Shown: one piece after another, positions 33,392 through 42,898 of the stretch
Layout: the number at the start of each line of letters is the position of its first letter
How positions within the stretch are numbered: position 1 is the stretch's first letter
From: Opitutaceae bacterium
GTDB taxonomy: Bacteria > Verrucomicrobiota > Verrucomicrobiia > Opitutales > Opitutaceae
Length of the DNA stretch: 64,000 nucleotides
Assembly (NCBI GenBank): GCA_028280945.1
Contig: JANQKV010000008.1
Coordinates: 62,001-126,000, forward strand
Direction of reading: 5' to 3'
The notes under the pieces: generated by a model
What the model saw: the letters and a program-made list of their open reading frames with translations, nothing else
Databases searched by the model: none
What the model was told of the DNA's origin: nothing
Position numbers and translations under genes: made by a program

Positions 33392-34792
33392 ATGCAACGC
33401 ATCAAGTGGTTCGGACTGGGCACGATTCCGATTTTTGTCCTGCTCGGGGCTTTTCTCCTGTGGGGGCCTGCGGGAATGGCGGAGGAAGGCGAGCACTCGG
33501 ATCGTTCGACGACGGCATTGCTGTTTGTGGCGGCCATGGGAGGGCACGAGGGCATGACAGTGGATCAGGCCATCGAGATTTTGGATAAACATTGGGACCC
33601 CGCTTTTCTGCCGTTTTTCATCGAAGCCTATCGATTCACCAACAGCCGGCAGGCCGAACGGAAACTGCGTCGACTCCTGGAGAAGCACACCAAAAAAGGC
33701 GTCGGTCGAGACCTCGATTCCGTCAGTCAGTTTGTCTGGAGCCAGCCGGCCCGGAACACCCCGGACTACGCCGTCTTCAAACAGTTCGTGCACCGGGGCA
33801 TCGACCCGGCGTTCGAACGCTATTTTAACCCGGACCGGCAGTTCGACATTCGCCTGGACGAAATCTCCTGGGGTGGGGTGGTTCAGGACGGGATTCCTCC
33901 CTTGCGCAATCCGGCCATGATCACGGCGGATGAAGCGTCCTACCTGCGCAACTCGCACGTGGTGTTTGGCATCGAGGTGGACGGCAAAGCCCGCGCCTAT
34001 CCGAAACGCATCCTGGCATGGCACGAGATGTTTGTGGACACCATCGCGGGCATCGATCTCGCCGGGGTTTACTGCACGCTGTGCGGCACGGTCATCATCT
34101 ACGAAACCGAGTTTGCGGGAATTGCTCACGAACTCGGCACCAGTGGATTTCTTTATCGTTCCAACAAGCTCATGTATGACCGGGCCACCCAGTCACTGTG
34201 GAGCACGATGGAAGGTGTGCCGGTGGTCGGTCCGTTGGCGGGACAGGGCATTGAGCTGCGGACGCGCAGCGTGGTGACGACGACGTGGGGCGAATGGAAG
34301 AAGCGGCATCCCGATACCCTCGTGCTCTCACGGGAAACCGGCCATCAACGCGACTACGGCGAAGGGGTGGCTTACCGCGATTACTTCGCGACCGACCAGC
34401 TGATGTTCGAAACTCCGTTTGAGGACAAGCGCCTGAAAAACAAGGCCGAGATCCTGGCGCTGCGTTACCTCGACCCGGCCAAAACCCCGGTCGCAATCGC
34501 CGCGGATTTCCTCAAACGAAACCCGATCTACGAAGCGGAGTTTGGCGGCAGGCCGATGGTGATTCTAACCGATGATTCCGGAGCCAACCGAGTCTACGAG
34601 CGGCCCCGCGGACTGTCCTTTGTCGAGTGGGACCGCGGGAACACTGCTGTCGATTCGACCGACCGGGAATGGCAACTCACTGAGTCCGCTTTGATCGCCG
34701 CGGACGGCCGGGAACTGGAGCGGCTCTCAGCCCACCGCGCGTTTTGGTTCGGCTGGCACAGCGCCTTCCCGGATACGGAACTGATCAAGTAA
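33392..34792 (+). CDS. DUF3179 family exported protein
   Basis: 466 residues from MQRIKWFGLGTIPIFVLLG, with GGAAGG just upstream; a longer start at 33365 is possible. A hydrophobic N-terminal segment is signal or anchor. The DUF3179 body shows ISWGGVVQDGIPPLRNPAMITADEASYL, GIEVDGKARAYPKRIL, the CTLCGT cysteine pair, and LYRSNKLMYDRATQSLWS. The biochemical role of DUF3179 proteins is not known to me; the conserved CxxC suggests a redox or metal centre. It is the only rightward gene between 29.4 and 62.7 kb and shares its promoter region with a TonB receptor. Confidence 0.88.
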   Translation: MQRIKWFGLGTIPIFVLLGAFLLWGPAGMAEEGEHSDRSTTALLFVAAMGGHEGMTVDQAIEILDKHWDPAFLPFFIEAYRFTNSRQAERKLRRLLEKHTKKGVGRDLDSVSQFVWSQPARNTPDYAVFKQFVHRGIDPAFERYFNPDRQFDIRLDEISWGGVVQDGIPPLRNPAMITADEASYLRNSHVVFGIEVDGKARAYPKRILAWHEMFVDTIAGIDLAGVYCTLCGTVIIYETEFAGIAHELGTSGFLYRSNKLMYDRATQSLWSTMEGVPVVGPLAGQGIELRTRSVVTTTWGEWKKRHPDTLVLSRETGHQRDYGEGVAYRDYFATDQLMFETPFEDKRLKNKAEILALRYLDPAKTPVAIAADFLKRNPIYEAEFGGRPMVILTDDSGANRVYERPRGLSFVEWDRGNTAVDSTDREWQLTESALIAADGRELERLSAHRAFWFGWHSAFPDTELIK

Positions 34793-34873
34793 TCCGGGAG
34801 ACTCCCCGCCGTCGTCCTTGCCACGAAGTTTGGAGTGCTAGTCCGGCATTCGCTTGTTGAGTGAAGGTTCGAA

Positions 34874-36058
34874 TCAGGTTTTGTTCAGTTTGGGTTTTGG
34901 CTTGTGACGTTTGGGCCGCCATTGCCGGTAGCCGGTGTAGGCGAGCACGAAAGGCACGACCATGAGCGCAAACCAGATCCAGCGCATGATGTTGCCATAG
35001 AGTTCTCCGGAGTGAAAACCGCGGTTCAGTCGATGAATCAGATGCCCGCTTGGATAGTCCCAGTGATGATGAAATTCCATGACCTCGCCGTTCCGGGGAT
35101 CCACGAATGCCCATGAGGCGGGGCGTTGGGCCCAGTCGTAAAGCAGTCTAAAATAGATCGGTCGTTTCGGTGCACTGGGGTAGATGATGGAATGAATGAA
35201 CATGCCCTTGGGGGCGGTGGCCTCGACGCGTGCCATGACCTCGGCGTAATCAAAATCCCAGTCACTGCGATCCACTCCCGACTCCAAGACGGGCCGTTTC
35301 ATGAATTCCGTGTTGGTGAGATATTTGATCAAATCCTGCCAAGTGGCCCCTAGGCCAATCAAAGCACCTGAAAGGGCGATCAGTGCAATGGGGATGGCCG
35401 TCGCAAACCCCACCACAGCGTGCAAGTCATAGTGACGTCGATTAATGGGCGACCACCGCACACGGTAAAATGAACTGAGTTGGAGTCGCCTTTTGAGAAA
35501 CAGGAAGCAACCGGTGCCGCAAAGAGCGACGAGGAAACAGGAAGAAACCACGCCTACCCAGGTGCCGAATTCACCGGCAAAAAACGAAGTGTGAAACACC
35601 CGCACGGCCCCCATGATGATGGCGGGTCGTTTATCCGAATTGAGAATTTCCCCGTTGTAAGGGTTGACGAAGTGATACGTCCGATCGGCAGTCCGTAGCA
35701 GGGCGGCAGATTCAGGTGATGGCGGCAGAGCCAGGTAGGTCGCCGGCTCTCCGACCGCGGTTTCCACCCGGTGAACCAATTCGGCTATGCCCAATGGTTC
35801 CCCGATGGAAGTCACGGATGTGTAGGCCCGTTCCTCGAATGCCTGAAGCTCGCTTTCGAATACGAGGATCAGCCCCGTGAGGCAGAGCAGCAGTGCCGGC
35901 ACGGACCCTATCACCGCGGCCCACAAGTGGATGCGGTTGACCCATCGGCGCAGTTTGCGGCCCCGGAAGCCCCGGGGCCGCGGGACTACCCTACGACTAC
36001 TAGAAGGTGTATTGAGCAGAGAAGCGGACTTCACGCGGGCGCTCCACATTGACGGCAA
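34874..36058 (-). CDS. PepSY-domain membrane protein, last gene of operon A
   Basis: 394 residues, four membrane helices: one near residue 45 (LWAAVIGSVPALLLCLTGLILVFE), two central, one C-terminal, with PepSY-type periplasmic segments (VHRVETAVGEPATYLALPPSP, FVDPRNGEVMEFHHHWDYPSG). Proteins of this type accompany siderophore receptors and are thought to act as inner-membrane reductases or transport aids for ferric-siderophores. The ATG overlaps the end of the upstream receptor by 59 bases; no later ATG precedes the first helix. Confidence 0.88.
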   Translation of the reverse strand: MPSMWSARVKSASLLNTPSSSRRVVPRPRGFRGRKLRRWVNRIHLWAAVIGSVPALLLCLTGLILVFESELQAFEERAYTSVTSIGEPLGIAELVHRVETAVGEPATYLALPPSPESAALLRTADRTYHFVNPYNGEILNSDKRPAIIMGAVRVFHTSFFAGEFGTWVGVVSSCFLVALCGTGCFLFLKRRLQLSSFYRVRWSPINRRHYDLHAVVGFATAIPIALIALSGALIGLGATWQDLIKYLTNTEFMKRPVLESGVDRSDWDFDYAEVMARVEATAPKGMFIHSIIYPSAPKRPIYFRLLYDWAQRPASWAFVDPRNGEVMEFHHHWDYPSGHLIHRLNRGFHSGELYGNIMRWIWFALMVVPFVLAYTGYRQWRPKRHKPKPKLNKT

Positions 36059-38111
36059 ACGGGCTGTCGCCCTTGAAGTAGGTCTCGTCGAAAACGTTCG
36101 AAGCAGTGAGGCGGAACGTCACGCCCTGGCGCTCGCTGATACGCATGGCGTATTTCAGGCCGACATCAAAGCGATGGTAGGCATCGAGTTCGTAGGTCCC
36201 CACGTTGTCGACGGGGCGATCGGATTCGTAGAACCAACCGCCTTGAAGCGACAACCCCTTCAAACCACCGGAGTTGATCTGATACTCGGCCCAGAAGCTG
36301 GCGGCCAGTTCAGAGGCGCCGGCGGGACGATTGCCGACGATGGCTGCATTGTTGTCGCGCACAAACTCGGCATCGAGATAGGTGACAGAACCGGTAAGGG
36401 TGAGATTCTCATTCACCAGCCCGCTGGCCGTGATTTCGACGCCATTGTTCCGCTGCAGTCCGGTTTGCACCAGGGTGTTGGTAGGGATGTCCTCAATCGT
36501 GGCTCCCGAGCGGTCGATGGTGAACGCTGCTCCCGTGATCAGCAATTGCTGATCGAGCAGTTCCCACTTGGCGCCGACTTCGAACATCTTGCCGAGGGTT
36601 GGGTCGAGGGTTTCGCCGGCATTGGCAAATCCATTGCCGACCGGCGCGTTGGGTTCGAAACTCTCACTGTAGGAGGCGTAGAGGGAAATGTTGGTTTCCG
36701 GCAAAAACACCAGGCCGGCACGGGGGCTGAGGTTGTCGATGTTGTAGTCGGTCCGGGTATTTCCGGCCACCGCGAATTTGGTGGAATAGTCGTCGTAGCG
36801 CAGCCCACCGAGCGCCCGCCACTTCTCACCGATTTCGATCATGTCCTGCACAAAAAGACCGTCGCGGATTTCTTCACCGATGTTCTTCTCCGGGCGCGTT
36901 GTGATGCCGGGGTCCGGGATGTAAACGGGATTAAAGAGATTGGTGACGAAGTTCTGATTGCGAATGGTTTCGTTGTCGTCGCGGTCCACGATGGTGCGGT
37001 CGGCGCCGAAGAGAAAATTGTGGGAGACTTCACGTTGCTGGAATTTGGCGCTGAGATCGGCGAAATAGGTGTGGTAGTCCCGGCGATTTACGCGGCGGCG
37101 GGCGCGAATGATCACGTCGCCGGCATTGGCGCCGAAGCCACGCAGCTGGTTGTCATAGCGGTCGCGCACGTAGTCCTGAAAGCTGTAGCCGAAACGCAGT
37201 TGCGTGTTCTCGGAAAACCGATGGTCGACCGTGACCTTCGCATTCCAAACATCGGAGTTATAATGGCTCCATGGTTGGCTGATGATGGTGTTGAGATCCA
37301 GGATCGAGAAATCCCCATCCGGGCTGATCAACCCAATGTCCTGCGGACGATCGTCCTCGGTAACGTCGCCATTGAAGCTGATGGTGGTGTTTTCCGTGAT
37401 ATCCCAATCGAGGGCCAGGTAGGCGATTTGACGGGAGACGTCGAAGGCCTCTCCGTTGCCGAAGGACCGGAAGTATTCACTTTCCTCCGACACCAGATTC
37501 AAGCGGTAGCTCAGTCCGCTGTCCGCCCCCAAGGGGCCGCCCGTGTCCAGGTGGAAATGGTAAAGGGAGTCATCACCGATGGTGGCTTTCACAAAACCGA
37601 CCTGTTGCGGCAGTGGGTTTTTCGAGACCATGTTGATCATGCCACCGGGCGCGACCGTGCCGTAGAGCACGGAAGAAGGCCCTTTCAACACTTCGGTGCG
37701 CTGCAGGATCTCCACCGGCACCGAGGCGAGATGAAAAAACGCCCGCCCGTTGCGCAGATAGTTGGACCCGTTCTGCAGACTGAATCCGCGGATGTAGTGG
37801 GAGGAGTAGGCGCCGAGGAAGTTGTTCCGCTTCTGCACGCTGGAATCGTTTTGCAGAATCTGGTCGAAGCGAAAGGCCTGCTGATCCTCGATCAGGGCGT
37901 CGTTGATGACAAAAATGGACTGAGGTGTCTCGAAAATCGGGAAGTCCATTTTGAGGGCGGATTCGCCCATTTCAGCCCGGTAGCCCTGTTGCACGCCCTC
38001 CACCTGGAAGGCGGGCAGATTGTGGACGCTGTCGGGGTCGGTGGGTGATTGGGCGGCCGCCGTTCCTGCGCAAAGCAGGATGGCGGCAAGGGTGCGGGTG
38101 AAGTGTTTCAT
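36000..38111 (-). CDS. TonB-dependent siderophore receptor
   Basis: 703 residues. Signal peptide to AGTAAAQ, plug with TEVLKGPSSVLYGTVAPGGMINMVSKNPL (FhuA/FpvA type), barrel ending FSAQYTF, so complete. The SSVLYGxxxPGG plug motif matches hydroxamate/catecholate-type siderophore receptors. It is paired with the overlapping PepSY gene downstream and a DUF6607 lipoprotein upstream. Confidence 0.94.
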   Translation of the reverse strand: MKHFTRTLAAILLCAGTAAAQSPTDPDSVHNLPAFQVEGVQQGYRAEMGESALKMDFPIFETPQSIFVINDALIEDQQAFRFDQILQNDSSVQKRNNFLGAYSSHYIRGFSLQNGSNYLRNGRAFFHLASVPVEILQRTEVLKGPSSVLYGTVAPGGMINMVSKNPLPQQVGFVKATIGDDSLYHFHLDTGGPLGADSGLSYRLNLVSEESEYFRSFGNGEAFDVSRQIAYLALDWDITENTTISFNGDVTEDDRPQDIGLISPDGDFSILDLNTIISQPWSHYNSDVWNAKVTVDHRFSENTQLRFGYSFQDYVRDRYDNQLRGFGANAGDVIIRARRRVNRRDYHTYFADLSAKFQQREVSHNFLFGADRTIVDRDDNETIRNQNFVTNLFNPVYIPDPGITTRPEKNIGEEIRDGLFVQDMIEIGEKWRALGGLRYDDYSTKFAVAGNTRTDYNIDNLSPRAGLVFLPETNISLYASYSESFEPNAPVGNGFANAGETLDPTLGKMFEVGAKWELLDQQLLITGAAFTIDRSGATIEDIPTNTLVQTGLQRNNGVEITASGLVNENLTLTGSVTYLDAEFVRDNNAAIVGNRPAGASELAASFWAEYQINSGGLKGLSLQGGWFYESDRPVDNVGTYELDAYHRFDVGLKYAMRISERQGVTFRLTASNVFDETYFKGDSPFAVNVERPREVRFSAQYTF

Positions 38112-38161
38112 GGTGTGGAGTGGTTGGCTTGCAGAAGTTGTGGGTGAGTCCCCGGCGGACT

Positions 38162-39319
38162 TCAGTTGGTGGTCAGGAACGCGTGCACGGTTTCGTGGGC
38201 ATGGATGATGCCGTCTTCCTCGATAAGGTCGTCGCTTTCCTGGATCTCGCCGGCGTAGGCGAAGTGAACCTCGAACAGCCGCTTCTCGTTGACTCTTTCC
38301 AAGAGGGTGAAGCGGTCGTGTTCCTCGTAGACGTCGGACCAGGCGGTGCGGACTTCCTGCCAGTAGTAACCGGTTTCATCCCAGTATTCATCGGCGGCCG
38401 CCAGGGTGGGCGTATCGATGCGGTCGTAGTGGCTCAGGCCCATCTCCTCGGCCAGGTAGGTGGGTGATGCCATTTCCTCATCGCCTTCAACCCGTTTCAG
38501 GCTGCGCTGCTCGTGCACCCAGCCCGTGGGCGTGAGTTGAATGCGGTGGATGCCTTCCATGACCTTGTAGTCGTCGCGCACGGAGTGCTCCCGGCGGGGC
38601 AGCGGCCGCCAGAAGTTCTCGCTGCTCCAGACCGACTGATTGCCGTGATGCTGCCACCGGCCCACGACTTCGTAGCGCGGGGAATCGTCGACTTGCCAGA
38701 CGGACTGCGTCCAGGCACCGGCGACGGATTCCGGAGTGCGTGTTTCCCGCGCCCAGGTATTATCGCCGCGGTAGGTGTGCAGGTCGGTGTCCTCGTAGGT
38801 CCAGTCCTGCCGCCAGTGCTTGACCAACATGGGGTCGGAGATGCTGCCGTCATCCTGCTTGAAGAACATCACCAGCGTGTGCTGCAGGCTGATGAAGTCT
38901 TCCTCAGCGGCGAGCACTCTCACCTGTTCGGTGGCCCAGGAATGGTAGGGACGTCCGAGTTCGTAGTCCGGCACGAGTCCGGCCGTTTCGAGGAAGTGGA
39001 AACTCACGCGGTAGTCACCGACAAGGGCAAGAATGGCCGCACGGTCGCGGTCCTTCGGAGAATCGATCGCGGCGATCCGGGCGGGCAGGCTGGGGTCGGC
39101 CGCGGACAGTTCGAAGGGAGCACCGCGGGAGGAGCCACCGCGGGGTTTGGCGTCCTCGACGTAGACGTTGCCGCGGCCGAACAGATAGACCTGTTCCGGT
39201 TCGGCCGCCGGATTCAGGGCGGCGGTTTCGGTGGGCTCGGTGGATGGGGAGACGGTTTCACAACCGGTGAGGAGCAGGGTGGCCAGGCAGGCGGCCCCCA
39301 GAAGTTGAGGAGTTTTCAT
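38162..39319 (-). CDS. DUF6607 family lipoprotein
   Basis: 385 residues. A lipoprotein signal peptide with lipobox LLTGC places it at a membrane surface. The DUF6607 signature is strong: MLVKHWRQDWTYEDTDLHTY, WTQSVWQVDDSPRYE, LPRREHSVRDDYKVM, GWVHEQ. The family's activity is unknown, but in this operon it is sandwiched between a DUF4198 protein and a siderophore receptor, so it probably helps iron or haem uptake or ligand handling outside the cytoplasm. Confidence 0.88.
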   Translation of the reverse strand: MKTPQLLGAACLATLLLTGCETVSPSTEPTETAALNPAAEPEQVYLFGRGNVYVEDAKPRGGSSRGAPFELSAADPSLPARIAAIDSPKDRDRAAILALVGDYRVSFHFLETAGLVPDYELGRPYHSWATEQVRVLAAEEDFISLQHTLVMFFKQDDGSISDPMLVKHWRQDWTYEDTDLHTYRGDNTWARETRTPESVAGAWTQSVWQVDDSPRYEVVGRWQHHGNQSVWSSENFWRPLPRREHSVRDDYKVMEGIHRIQLTPTGWVHEQRSLKRVEGDEEMASPTYLAEEMGLSHYDRIDTPTLAAADEYWDETGYYWQEVRTAWSDVYEEHDRFTLLERVNEKRLFEVHFAYAGEIQESDDLIEEDGIIHAHETVHAFLTTN

Positions 39320-39339
39320 ATGATTGATGGGATTCGAAG

Positions 39340-39993
39340 TCAGGGTTGCACCCAGGTGAGGGCGGTATTGTGGCTGGTAACCCGGTAGGGTTTGCCGCGG
39401 GTGAAGCCGGGGAGGTTTTCCTTGTGATTGGCGGTCATCAAAATGAGCCCGGGTTGGTCGGTCCGGTAGGTGACGTATCCGTTTTCATCCGACACGAGAT
39501 TGGCACCGTAGCCGTTGCCCAAGTGGTCCACTCCCACCTCCACCCCGCCGAGGGGTTCGCCGCGAAAGTAAACGCGAAAGCGGTCGGCTTCCTGGGCCGG
39601 CAAAATGTCGAAGGTGAGGGCGGGGCCGTCCGGGGCAGCCGCGGTGGCCGGGTGCCAGCGCTGATAGAACTGAGGCCACGAAGCGGGCCGCGATCCGCGC
39701 TTGAAAGCCGGGTAGCGTGTCTCGGCCAGGGTGGCTTGATCAGCGGAAACGCCGGTCAGCAGGAAGCGTGAAGACTGCTTGGTGACCACGAGTGGCACCG
39801 GCCCGTCGGGCCCGTCGGTCCACGCTATGGGCAGGGTGAGCGGATCGAGGCGACCGGGTGAGGTCTCGTTGGGTTCACCCGGTTCGCCGAAGACCACCAC
39901 CAGCTGTTGTTCGGTGGTGGGCTCGATGCGGACAACGTGACCGATTGCGGGGGTGACAAGACACAGGGCCAGGCTGGTGATCAACGGCTTCAT
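39340..39993 (-). CDS. DUF4198-like periplasmic protein
   Basis: 217 residues from MKPLITSLALCLVTPAIGH, a clear signal peptide; a GTG 12 bases upstream is the alternative start. The mature part is beta-rich with a C-terminal Ig-like region (VEVGVDHLGNGYGANLVSDENGYVTYRTDQPGLILMTANH), as in DUF4198 proteins linked to metal uptake. It is 18 bp after the haem-type receptor stop and 20 bp before the DUF6607 gene. Confidence 0.75.
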   Translation of the reverse strand: MKPLITSLALCLVTPAIGHVVRIEPTTEQQLVVVFGEPGEPNETSPGRLDPLTLPIAWTDGPDGPVPLVVTKQSSRFLLTGVSADQATLAETRYPAFKRGSRPASWPQFYQRWHPATAAAPDGPALTFDILPAQEADRFRVYFRGEPLGGVEVGVDHLGNGYGANLVSDENGYVTYRTDQPGLILMTANHKENLPGFTRGKPYRVTSHNTALTWVQP

Positions 39994-40011
39994 GGCGTGA
40001 GTCACGATGGC

Positions 40012-42234
40012 TTAGAATCGGAAACGCAGACTGGCGGCGGCGTTGAAGCCAGGAGCGGTGCGACGTTCCAGTTGGGAGGTGCTGCTGGCGTTTACTCCGC
40101 GCACGGCATTGTAGCGCCAGTATTTCTCATCGGTCAGGTTGTAGAGGCCGACTTGGAGCGAAACGTTCTCCCGCACCTGCCACCATGATGTGACGTTCCA
40201 TACCGTGTAGGACGGCGTGAGGAAGGTGGTGGAGGAGGGGCTGTCAGCCGCGTCCTTGGATGCCACGTATTCAAACTCCAATGACGCTCCCCAGCGGCTG
40301 GTCCCGGCCACGTAGTTGAGCGAGGTGTGGGTCTGCCACGGCGCGATGCTGGCGAGCGGGGTCCAGGCGGCGCCCGCATCGCGGGATTCACCCTCACTCC
40401 AGCCAAACGCGGTGATGGCAGTCCAGTTGGCCAGGGCCGGGGACACTTCCGACCCGATCAGCGTGACGGCGATGTCGGTGCCGGTGATCTCGGCTTCGCT
40501 GACATTGCGGGTCTGGAAGATGCCGGCGGGGAAGTTGGGATCAAAGATGCCGGTGAACAGGAACTGATCGATGAAGTCGTCGTAGGTGTTGTAGAACACG
40601 GCGGCCTGGATCTTGACGGCGGCGCCGAGGTTGCCCTTGAGGCCGATCTCAAAACTGTCGCTGGTCTCGGGCTGCAGGTCCGGGTTGGGCACCGTCTTGT
40701 AGCCAAAGGCGGCGTTGGTGAAGGTGGCGGTCAACTCTTCCGCGCTCGGGTAGCGGTAGCCGTGGTTGTATTGGGCGTAGGCATTGAGCGAAGGGGTGAG
40801 GCTTCCAAGCACCGCGAGCTTCGGAGCCCAGGCGGTGTCGGAGAAGTCCGGCGCGATTTCACCGGCGGAGCTGGCGAGGTAGGCGGGGGAGTTGTCCGGT
40901 TCGAGTTCGAAGCGGTCCACCCGCAGGCCCGGGATAAGGACGAGTTTCTTTTCGCCGGCAAAGGTCCATTCAATTTCGTCCTGCACGTAAAATCCCGCGC
41001 GTGTTGTATCCGTGTCCGCCATGCGCGGCGCGTCGGTGAAAGATGTGACGGTTGTTTGCTGTACGCGTTCGAAGGTCTTGTCGGTGGCGGTTTCGCTGAA
41101 CTCGGCTCCATAGGTGAGGCGGTGTGCGGCGTCGCCGACTTCGAAACGCTTGGACGCGTTGAGAGACGCCCCGAAGGTGTCGTTGTTGAAGGCGGTCTCG
41201 GTATCGCGGATGCGGGAGGAGGGCGCTACCCGGACCTGTTGGTTGATGTCGCGGGCAACGGAGTCCTGCAGGTAGACCGAAGCAGTCAGATCATCGAGCA
41301 GGGCAGTGGGCTCAGTCGGAGCGAAGCGATAGTCCAGGCCGACGCGGAAACGTTCGGTCAGCGATTCGGTGTAAACGCGGTCGATGGTGCCGAGGAAACC
41401 GAAGCTGCCTTCCGAACTGTCGATATCAACGTCGAAGGAGCGGTCGAGGTATTCGGCGGTGAAGGCGAGACGGTGGGCCGCAGTCGGTTTCCAGACCAAC
41501 TTGGCCAGGTAGGCATCACTTTCGAGATCAGCCGGGTTGGGGGCAACCGTGCCGTTGTTCTCGGTTTCACTGGCATCGCGGCGGGTGTAGGAGACGAGCC
41601 CACTGAGCGTGCCTTGGCTCGCAGCCGCCGTGAGGGTATGCGTGAGGCCATCATTTACCGAAGCGTGGGCGATCTTGTAATCCGTAGCGACAGACTGGCC
41701 CTGAAGGAATGTTTCGGGCGACTTGGTGGTGAATGAAACCACTCCACCCAAGGCGTCGGTGCCATACAGGGCGGAAGCGGAGCCTTGGAGGATTTCCACA
41801 CGTTCGAGCAACTCGGTCTCCAGGTAGTCGCGACCGGTCGGCTCGCTGCCGCCGAGGGTAAACTCGTCGGGCGCACGGATGCCGTCGACTTGGATGAGCA
41901 CGCGATTGCCTTCGACGCCGCGCAGGTTGTAACTGAGGTTTCCGCCTCGCTGGTAGGGCACAAAACTGTCGGTGCCGAACGCGAGGAACGGCACGTCCGC
42001 AAGCGGCTGTTGGCGCACCACGGAGGAGAAGTCGGTGACGGGGTCCACATTGAGGGGGACCGAAACCACGGTTCCGGGCGTTTCATTGATGAGGCGTTCG
42101 GTGCGGGTGGCGGAGATGACCACGGCCGGAAGTTCTACTGCGGCGTTTTCGGTGGTGGTTGACGGGGCGACTTGGGCGCCTGCGGGCAGGCTGACGAGGG
42201 CGAAAAGGCCCAATGATGTGATGATGTTTTTCAT
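40012..42234 (-). CDS. TonB-dependent haem/haemoglobin-type receptor
   Basis: 740 residues. Signal peptide ends SLPAGAQ; TonB-box region ELPAVVISATRTERL; plug with GNLSYNLRGVEGNRVLIQVDGIRAPDEF and VEILQGSASALYGTDALGGVVSF; barrel with YRYPSAEELTATF and NPDLQPETSDSFEIGLKG, the FRAP/NPNL-type signature of haem receptors; terminal RFRF. The RGVEGNR/QVDG plug form is typical of the haemoglobin-transferrin receptor group. The gene follows a 37-residue membrane protein and a flavodoxin. Confidence 0.93.
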   Translation of the reverse strand: MKNIITSLGLFALVSLPAGAQVAPSTTTENAAVELPAVVISATRTERLINETPGTVVSVPLNVDPVTDFSSVVRQQPLADVPFLAFGTDSFVPYQRGGNLSYNLRGVEGNRVLIQVDGIRAPDEFTLGGSEPTGRDYLETELLERVEILQGSASALYGTDALGGVVSFTTKSPETFLQGQSVATDYKIAHASVNDGLTHTLTAAASQGTLSGLVSYTRRDASETENNGTVAPNPADLESDAYLAKLVWKPTAAHRLAFTAEYLDRSFDVDIDSSEGSFGFLGTIDRVYTESLTERFRVGLDYRFAPTEPTALLDDLTASVYLQDSVARDINQQVRVAPSSRIRDTETAFNNDTFGASLNASKRFEVGDAAHRLTYGAEFSETATDKTFERVQQTTVTSFTDAPRMADTDTTRAGFYVQDEIEWTFAGEKKLVLIPGLRVDRFELEPDNSPAYLASSAGEIAPDFSDTAWAPKLAVLGSLTPSLNAYAQYNHGYRYPSAEELTATFTNAAFGYKTVPNPDLQPETSDSFEIGLKGNLGAAVKIQAAVFYNTYDDFIDQFLFTGIFDPNFPAGIFQTRNVSEAEITGTDIAVTLIGSEVSPALANWTAITAFGWSEGESRDAGAAWTPLASIAPWQTHTSLNYVAGTSRWGASLEFEYVASKDAADSPSSTTFLTPSYTVWNVTSWWQVRENVSLQVGLYNLTDEKYWRYNAVRGVNASSTSQLERRTAPGFNAAASLRFRF

Positions 42235-42255
42235 AGTGAGGCGGAGGTTAAATCT

Positions 42256-42369
42256 TCAGGCGCCGCCGAGGTGGATGAGCACGATCAGGGCGGTCGCCAT
42301 GGCCATCGCCACCAGCACCGCGAGGATGAAGCGGTCGTCGTCCCAGTTGTGCTGGTGGTGATCGGGCAT
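42256..42369 (-). CDS. 37-residue single-pass membrane protein
   Basis: ATG at 42369, TGA at 42256. The product begins MPDHHQHNWDDDRF and continues as one membrane helix (ILAVLVAMAMATALIVLIHLGG). It sits 12 bp after the flavodoxin stop and 21 bp before the haem receptor start, with GGAGG just upstream of the ATG as ribosome site. The His/Asp-rich front facing one side of the membrane could bind metal or haem. I know no named family; context suggests a small accessory of haem uptake or a partner of the flavodoxin. Confidence 0.75.
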   Translation of the reverse strand: MPDHHQHNWDDDRFILAVLVAMAMATALIVLIHLGGA

Positions 42370-42381
42370 GGAAGGAGGGGA

Positions 42382-42852
42382 TTAGTCGGCGCTCGGCACG
42401 GGTTGGCGCCGTTGGTCCAGTTGCGGGAAAACCCGGTTGACCCATTCAGCGTAGGTGTCCTCGAAATCGAGGTCGGCCTCCACGCGATCGATCAGACGGG
42501 TGGCGCCGAGTGCGGCCAGGCGTTCATCGAGACAGCGGGCGAAGCCGTTGAAGTCGTCGTAATCCTTGTCGCCAAGTCCGAGCACGGAATAGGTCAATCC
42601 TGACAGGTCGAGGTCGGCGCTTTCCAAGGCATACCAGAAGTCGGCGGCGTCATCCGGGGGCTCGCCGTCGCCCCAGGTCGAGACGACAAAGAGAGCGAGT
42701 CGCCAGTCGGTGAGATCGCCGGGAGCGACGTCCATGAGGTTGAGCAGCCGGGAGGACCAGCCGTCGGTTTGGGCACGTTCGTGGGCTTCGGTGGCGAGGG
42801 TCTCGGCATTGCCGGTCATGGTGCCGAAGCAGATGTGAAGGGTGTCTTGCAT
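42382..42852 (-). CDS. Flavodoxin
   Basis: 156 residues. FMN phosphate loop GTMTGNAETLA at the N-terminus, then STWGDGEPPDDAADFW and VLGLGDKDYDDFNGFA around the isoalloxazine. It would carry electrons in the cytoplasm, for example to a haem-degrading enzyme or ferric reductase, and replaces ferredoxin when iron is scarce. Placement between a possible haem-binding protein and the haem receptor supports this. Confidence 0.92.
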   Translation of the reverse strand: MQDTLHICFGTMTGNAETLATEAHERAQTDGWSSRLLNLMDVAPGDLTDWRLALFVVSTWGDGEPPDDAADFWYALESADLDLSGLTYSVLGLGDKDYDDFNGFARCLDERLAALGATRLIDRVEADLDFEDTYAEWVNRVFPQLDQRRQPVPSAD

Positions 42853-42898
42853 GTTGATGGTTGGGTGTGGGTTCGTGGTGAAGAACGGGCTGGGCCGC

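Noticed and set aside
35877..38048. A 723-codon rightward frame
   Set aside because: It is antisense to the siderophore receptor gene at 36000-38111; composition is typical of antisense open frames in GC-rich DNA. The same holds for long rightward frames at 799-2073, 40327-41736 and 56515-57939.
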